Shown: positions 6,756 to 9,523 of the stretch, piece by piece
Layout of the letters: each line of letters opens with the position of its first letter
How positions within the stretch are numbered: the first letter of the stretch is position 1
Notes under the pieces: generated by a model
What the model saw: only the letters and a program-made list of their open reading frames with translations
The model's database searches: none
What the model was told of the DNA's origin: nothing
Made by a program: the position numbers and the translations under genes
Assembly (NCBI GenBank): GCA_045402695.1
Contig: JAWPNA010000183.1
Location: 1-9,523, forward strand
Reading direction: 5' to 3'
Origin: JAWPNA01 sp045402695
Lineage (GTDB): Bacteria > Acidobacteriota > Polarisedimenticolia > JACPZX01 > DASXTC01
DNA: 9,523 bases

Positions 6756-7463
6756 ATGAGCATCAAGGTCGATCCACCAGACGAAATCATGGCGGCGGTG
6801 GCGGGGGCTGCGAAGGCAGCGCTGACCTTGTCCGTGCCGCTGCTCGGGATCCCGTTCTCGGCCTACGAGGAACGTGCTCAACGCCGGACGGAGAAGGAAT
6901 TCGAGGAGTATCAGGCCGAGGTACGGGCCAAACTCGAACGGCTGGAGACGAAGACACGCGCCGAATGGGCCCGCACGCCGGAGGGGCAGTCGTTCGCTGA
7001 GAAGGTGATTGACGCGGCACTTGATGTCCAGCAGAGTGGCAAGCGCAGGTACTTCTGCAACGCACTCATCAACGGCTTCTGTTCAGATGACCTGACGTAT
7101 GTCGTCGGGTTGAAGTTCGCGGACATCCTCCGCGGCTTGTCCCTTGCCGCGCTTGCTGTTTTGACCGAACTTCATCGCAGGTACGGGCCGGCCACCACAG
7201 ACCCTCGCCAGCGGATACACACGTCCACGTACATCGCCCAGGAGAGCGTCGCCCGGGAAGTTTCCGCCAAGCTCGGATTGGACCCGTACATGGTTGAATC
7301 GGCGGTGGCCGAGCTTGTCGCAGCCGGACTGTTCTCCAGTGTCCGATCCTGGACGAAGGACGCTGCTGGAGTCCCCGTGTCGTCTGGCGGGTACGCCAAG
7401 GAGGGTCCCATCTACACCGAGTTCACCGAGCGCTTCGTTCAGTTCATCCAGGATCCAAAATAG
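6756..7463 (+). CDS. Hypothetical protein, coiled coil plus winged-helix-like C-terminus
   Basis: 235 residues; family not recognised. A small-residue-rich hydrophobic helix (about 12-36, AAVAGAAKAALTLSVPLLG) could be amphipathic or membrane-associating. It is followed by a charged coiled-coil segment (about 37-70, rich in E, R and K) and a helical middle (about 77-143, including KFADILRGLSLAALAVLTEL). A C-terminal segment REVSAKLGLDPYMVESAVAE (167-186), continuing to GLFSS, has the rhythm of a helix-turn-helix/winged helix, which might bind DNA or mediate contacts. The ATG at 6756 is chosen because a -10-like TATCTT lies 8 nt upstream. A GTG at 6738 would add six residues but would place that hexamer inside the gene. 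It stands alone after the recombinase remnant and converges with the gene at 7517. Being single cargo behind a recombinase tail suggests an accessory or defence role, without direct evidence. Confidence 0.7.
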   Translation: MSIKVDPPDEIMAAVAGAAKAALTLSVPLLGIPFSAYEERAQRRTEKEFEEYQAEVRAKLERLETKTRAEWARTPEGQSFAEKVIDAALDVQQSGKRRYFCNALINGFCSDDLTYVVGLKFADILRGLSLAALAVLTELHRRYGPATTDPRQRIHTSTYIAQESVAREVSAKLGLDPYMVESAVAELVAAGLFSSVRSWTKDAAGVPVSSGGYAKEGPIYTEFTERFVQFIQDPK

Positions 7464-7516
7464 CGGCCTCCCCGCCGGCAGGACGTTGACGTCGTAGTCG
7501 GCCAGGGGCGCCGTCA
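7464..7516. other. Convergent intergenic gap
   Basis: A 53-bp gap between two converging genes. It holds only short or imperfect inverted repeats (GACGT-TG-ACGTC around 7482-7493, and a loose pairing of GGCCTCCCC with GGGGCGCC) and no T-tract. No confident terminator can be called. Confidence 0.4.
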
Positions 7517-8269
7517 TCAAGGCCCGTGCTGGAACCCCGACCAGTCATCAGGCGGATCCTGAAGTTCGGCAAGCGCCGCGGCCTGGGAAAGGATACCCGC
7601 GCTGCTCGCGCGCAACCCGCTGAGTAGATGACGGAGATCTCCTGGCTCGCTTCCGAAGCGGCGGTCGAAGACTCTGACATCTCCTCGGGGCCGTTGATAA
7701 ACAGCGAACGAGCCCATCGAGGGGTGGGCGAATTCGGACCGGAAATCGTATCCGTCGCGCCAGACTCCCTTAGCATTCTTCCCCAGTGATGCGGCTAGGC
7801 GAGAGATGTATTTGTCGGTCTCGTCAACCATGGCCTGGATATTGAACGTGAGGGGGACATCGGGATCGTCCTTGTTCATGAACCGATTTCCACAGACGAG
7901 GCGGTTGAGGTCGTCCATTAGTCGTTCGGGATCGCCTTCTGCAATCGCCCGCTCTATACGGATCCTCGCGAAGGTCACTGCGGAATACGTCTCGTCGAGC
8001 GCTCTCGCCAGAACCTGAGCAACGATTATCGCCCCTTCGTTGACTGCGAGAACTGCAAATCGAAGCAGCTCTTCCCCACGAAGCAGATTTGCATATGCCA
8101 TAGCCTTGCAGCGTCGCGATACACCCGGCCAGACTGAATCGGCGTTTGGAACCGTGACGGGGAATGGGATGGCGGCGAACCGTGTACTGATTTCCTCAAT
8201 GTCTGCTGCGATCTGAATAAGGTCCTTGTCTTCGCCGAGAACAGCTCGATCGAACGTTGCTGGAATCAC
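7517..8269 (-). CDS. Hypothetical protein with RX4H (HEPN-like) motif
   Basis: 250-residue, mostly alpha-helical protein of no firmly recognised family. A central helical region (about 54-130) has ARALDETYSAV (88-98; R89, E93). A later segment, WRDGYDFRSEFAHPS (170-184), contains R177-S-E-F-A-H182, which fits the RX4-6H signature of HEPN domains. The overall pattern recalls DUF5677-like HEPN relatives. If correct, an RNase or nucleotide-binding role would be possible, but this rests on one short motif. The start is the GTG at 8269, which overlaps the previous gene's TGA (GTGA, 4-bp overlap) and has GGAG five nt upstream, so translation is probably coupled. The gene ends with two tandem TGA codons. 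It is the last gene of the leftward operon carrying the response regulator. Confidence 0.7.
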   Translation of the reverse strand: MIPATFDRAVLGEDKDLIQIAADIEEISTRFAAIPFPVTVPNADSVWPGVSRRCKAMAYANLLRGEELLRFAVLAVNEGAIIVAQVLARALDETYSAVTFARIRIERAIAEGDPERLMDDLNRLVCGNRFMNKDDPDVPLTFNIQAMVDETDKYISRLAASLGKNAKGVWRDGYDFRSEFAHPSMGSFAVYQRPRGDVRVFDRRFGSEPGDLRHLLSGLRASSAGILSQAAALAELQDPPDDWSGFQHGP

Positions 8270-8415
8270 GAGAGCTCCATCACTGAGCTAACTGCCTCAA
8301 GCAAATACCTCATCGCTACCTGCTTCCTGAACCCTCTCCTCGCCCCCATCATCCTCGCCACCTCGTTGTGGTCCTCACCGAAAACGGGTGCGGTGTTCGT
8401 CAAGTCACTCGGCAT
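8266..8415 (-). pseudogene. Receiver-domain fragment (decayed response-regulator duplicate)
   Basis: 49-residue reading frame starting at the ATG at 8415. Its ATG precedes the end of the upstream regulator, so the genes overlap by 11 bp. GGAGG at 8421-8425 lies 5 nt upstream, so it is probably translated. Residues 19-42 (VARMMGARRGFRK then LLEAV) match the regulator's ARVLGAKRGFRK then LLAGI: the alpha4-beta5-alpha5 end of a receiver, including the conserved lysine. The acidic pocket, phospho-acceptor Asp and first four strands are missing, so it cannot be phosphorylated. The best core (36 nt) is roughly 78% identical to the regulator gene. It is either a degraded tandem duplicate kept as a coupling ORF, or a short interaction peptide. 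Confidence 0.65.
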
Positions 8416-8929
8416 CCTCGCCTCCACGCATCGACAGACCGAGTTCTGCAAGCGCCTTCGCGTCGAGGAACAGCGGCTTCGCATGGTAGTCCACAGCCTC
8501 GATCAGGATGCCACCGTCCTGAACGGTGATGCGGAAGCCCTCCTTGTATTCCTGCTCGAACCGGGCGGTCGCCGTCCTCAGATGGAGGCGAATCCCGGCG
8601 AGTAGCTCATCGACCCTGATCGGCTTGCGGAAGCCTCTCTTCGCGCCAAGCACCCTCGCCGCCTCCTGATAGTCGCCGTCCGCGTCCTTCCCGCTCATGG
8701 TGAAGATGACGGCGGCGAAATCGATGGCGAGAATCTCCTTCACCGTCTCGAGGCCGTCCTTCTCGGGCATCACGATGTCGACGATGACGATGGCGGGCCG
8801 GTGCTCGCGGCAGAGGCGGACGCCCTCGCGGCCGTCGGAGGCTTCGAGGACGGAGTAACCCTCGGACTCTGGGGCGACGCGGAGGGCGGCGCGGACGTCG
8901 GGGGAGTCGTCGAGGAGGAGGATGGTCAC
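8405..8929 (-). CDS. Response regulator, receiver domain with short C-terminal extension
   Basis: 174 residues. Receiver (CheY-like) domain at 1-118: acidic pair D7-D8 (LLLDDS), phospho-acceptor D51 (VIVDIVMPEKDG), T77/S79 (TMSG) and invariant lysine K102 (GFRKP). It should be phosphorylated on D51 by a histidine kinase not present in this window. No DNA-binding or known enzymatic output domain follows. Residues 119-174 form a short extension (FEQEYKEGFRITVQDGG, then LFLDAKALAELG) of unknown fold, possibly a partner-binding module. The start is the GTG at 8929, supported by GGGAGGG about 8 nt upstream and by the exact receiver N-terminus; longer upstream starts would run into the preceding gene. 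It begins 4 bp after the beta-rich protein and overlaps the receiver fragment by 11 bp, so it is part of one operon. Confidence 0.92.
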   Translation of the reverse strand: MTILLLDDSPDVRAALRVAPESEGYSVLEASDGREGVRLCREHRPAIVIVDIVMPEKDGLETVKEILAIDFAAVIFTMSGKDADGDYQEAARVLGAKRGFRKPIRVDELLAGIRLHLRTATARFEQEYKEGFRITVQDGGILIEAVDYHAKPLFLDAKALAELGLSMRGGEDAE

Positions 8930-8933
8930 GTGC

Positions 8934-9398
8934 CTAGCCCTCCCACTTCGCGACGGCATTCTCCTGCTTGCCAGTTGGATCGGTCGCAAGCACGCGAAGT
9001 GTGTGTTGCTGACCAGGACCAGCCGATCCCCTCTTGGTCCAGCTGCGCCCATACTGGTTCGCGGGCGGCTCAAGCTGATCGTCCGCGAGCTGAGAGGAAT
9101 CGTATTCAGTGATCACCCGAGCTATCAGCTGACCATTCTCTCCCGTCACTGCCACCGTGATGTCGTGACCAATGGCCGCCTTCCAGTGCTCAATGGTGAA
9201 TTGCACAGCTCCTCCCGCTACTGACACCCAGGCAACCCCGCCGCGTTCCGACCCTGAAGCGCCCCACTCACGGATTGGCGCGGGCGGTGCAGGCTTCGGC
9301 GGTAATTCACTGGATTCATGCGTCTTGCCGCTTCCTGGTGCAGGGCCAGAAGCGCCACCAGACAATGAGGTGTTGACAGATGATCTCAAGTCGTTCAC
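8934..9398 (-). CDS. Hypothetical Pro/Ser-rich linker plus beta-rich domain protein
   Basis: 154 residues, no family recognised. Residues 1-55 are low-complexity (Ser, Gly, Pro; for example PPKPAPPAP at 33-41), as in a flexible linker. Residues 56-154 alternate hydrophobic and polar residues (AWVSVAGGAVQFTI, HDITVAVTGENGQLIARVI, HTLRVLATD), suggesting a small beta-sandwich. There is no signal peptide or membrane helix. The start is the GTG at 9398, 9 bp after the membrane-protein stop, with only a weak SD. Its TAG (8934-8936) is 4 bp from the response-regulator GTG. The operon position suggests it works with the membrane protein and regulator, perhaps as an adaptor; this is inference. Confidence 0.6.
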   Translation of the reverse strand: MNDLRSSVNTSLSGGASGPAPGSGKTHESSELPPKPAPPAPIREWGASGSERGGVAWVSVAGGAVQFTIEHWKAAIGHDITVAVTGENGQLIARVITEYDSSQLADDQLEPPANQYGRSWTKRGSAGPGQQHTLRVLATDPTGKQENAVAKWEG

Positions 9399-9407
9399 GC
9401 AGCCCGG

Positions 9408-9523
9408 CTACTTCTGAGGTGGGTTGGGGCCCCACCATTTCCAATACCAGTACACGAAACAGCCCGAGGCAACAGGAACAAGGGGTACTAGGAGGAGCCA
9501 GCCTGCCTCGTAGTTGCCCTTGC
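9408..9523 (-). CDS. Membrane protein C-terminus (5' end off window)
   Basis: The last 37 codons of a gene entering from the right edge and ending at TAG (9408-9410). Residues about 7-27 of the visible part (GWLLLVPLVPVASG, then CFVYWYW) form one strongly hydrophobic helix, followed by a short tail KWWGPNPPQK. It looks like a C-terminally anchored or multi-span membrane protein. The rest is not visible and no family can be given. It is the most upstream visible gene of the leftward operon with the response regulator, so it might belong to a sensor, but no kinase motif is in view. Confidence 0.55.
   Translation of the reverse strand, partial: KGNYEAGWLLLVPLVPVASGCFVYWYWKWWGPNPPQK

Noticed and set aside
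7464..7516. Bidirectional intrinsic terminator between converging genes
   Set aside because: Only imperfect or 5-bp repeats are present and no T-tract on either strand.
8930..9073. A longer N-terminus for the response regulator
   Set aside because: The extra residues overlap the preceding gene in another frame and do not resemble a domain. The GTG at 8929 has a good SD and gives the exact receiver start.

Overview
This is a high-GC stretch, roughly 60-65% over most of its length, that looks like a metagenomic or draft-genome contig from a soil- or sediment-type bacterium. The phylum cannot be fixed from the sequence. The short tyrosine recombinase resembles, from memory, types seen in Deltaproteobacteria/Myxococcota. 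Bases 1-18 match the end of an Illumina TruSeq adapter, so the left edge is a library artefact and the first gene is cut off there. The content is accessory: restriction-modification/defence-type genes, a broken mobile-element recombinase with cargo, and a regulator operon. No rRNA, tRNA or CRISPR array was seen.

Left block (minus strand, 4972 to 1). A two-gene operon transcribed leftwards. First comes a 920-residue UvrD/PcrA-type (SF1A) helicase fused to a Cas4/AddB-like Fe-S PD-(D/E)XK nuclease. A 17-bp gap carrying a Shine-Dalgarno sequence separates it from a type III-style (beta-class) DNA adenine methyltransferase, truncated after about 724 residues by the contig end. In this methyltransferase family the next gene is usually a Res-type helicase-endonuclease, which would lie just off the window. 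The layout suggests a restriction/anti-phage system with an added helicase-nuclease. The methyltransferase has an unusual DPPH motif IV.

Middle block (plus strand, 5134 to 7463). A short single-domain tyrosine recombinase keeps all its catalytic residues but is interrupted by an in-frame TGA at 5410. Nine bases after its stop comes a DUF4238 gene. After that lies a 3'-end remnant of a second, related recombinase (about 6669-6731), and then an unknown coiled-coil/winged-helix-like gene. Both cargo genes start 6-8 bases after a -10-like hexamer with no ribosome binding site, as leaderless genes would. The repeated pattern of recombinase tail plus new gene suggests cargo is added behind recombinase 3' ends.

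Right block (minus strand, 9523 to 7517). A tightly packed operon runs leftwards: the C-terminal tail of a membrane protein, a Pro/Ser-rich beta protein, a receiver-domain response regulator with a novel C-terminal extension, a 49-residue receiver fragment (a decayed duplicate), and a hypothetical protein with an RX4H HEPN-like motif. The last two overlap by 4 bp. This operon converges on the middle block across a 53-bp gap.
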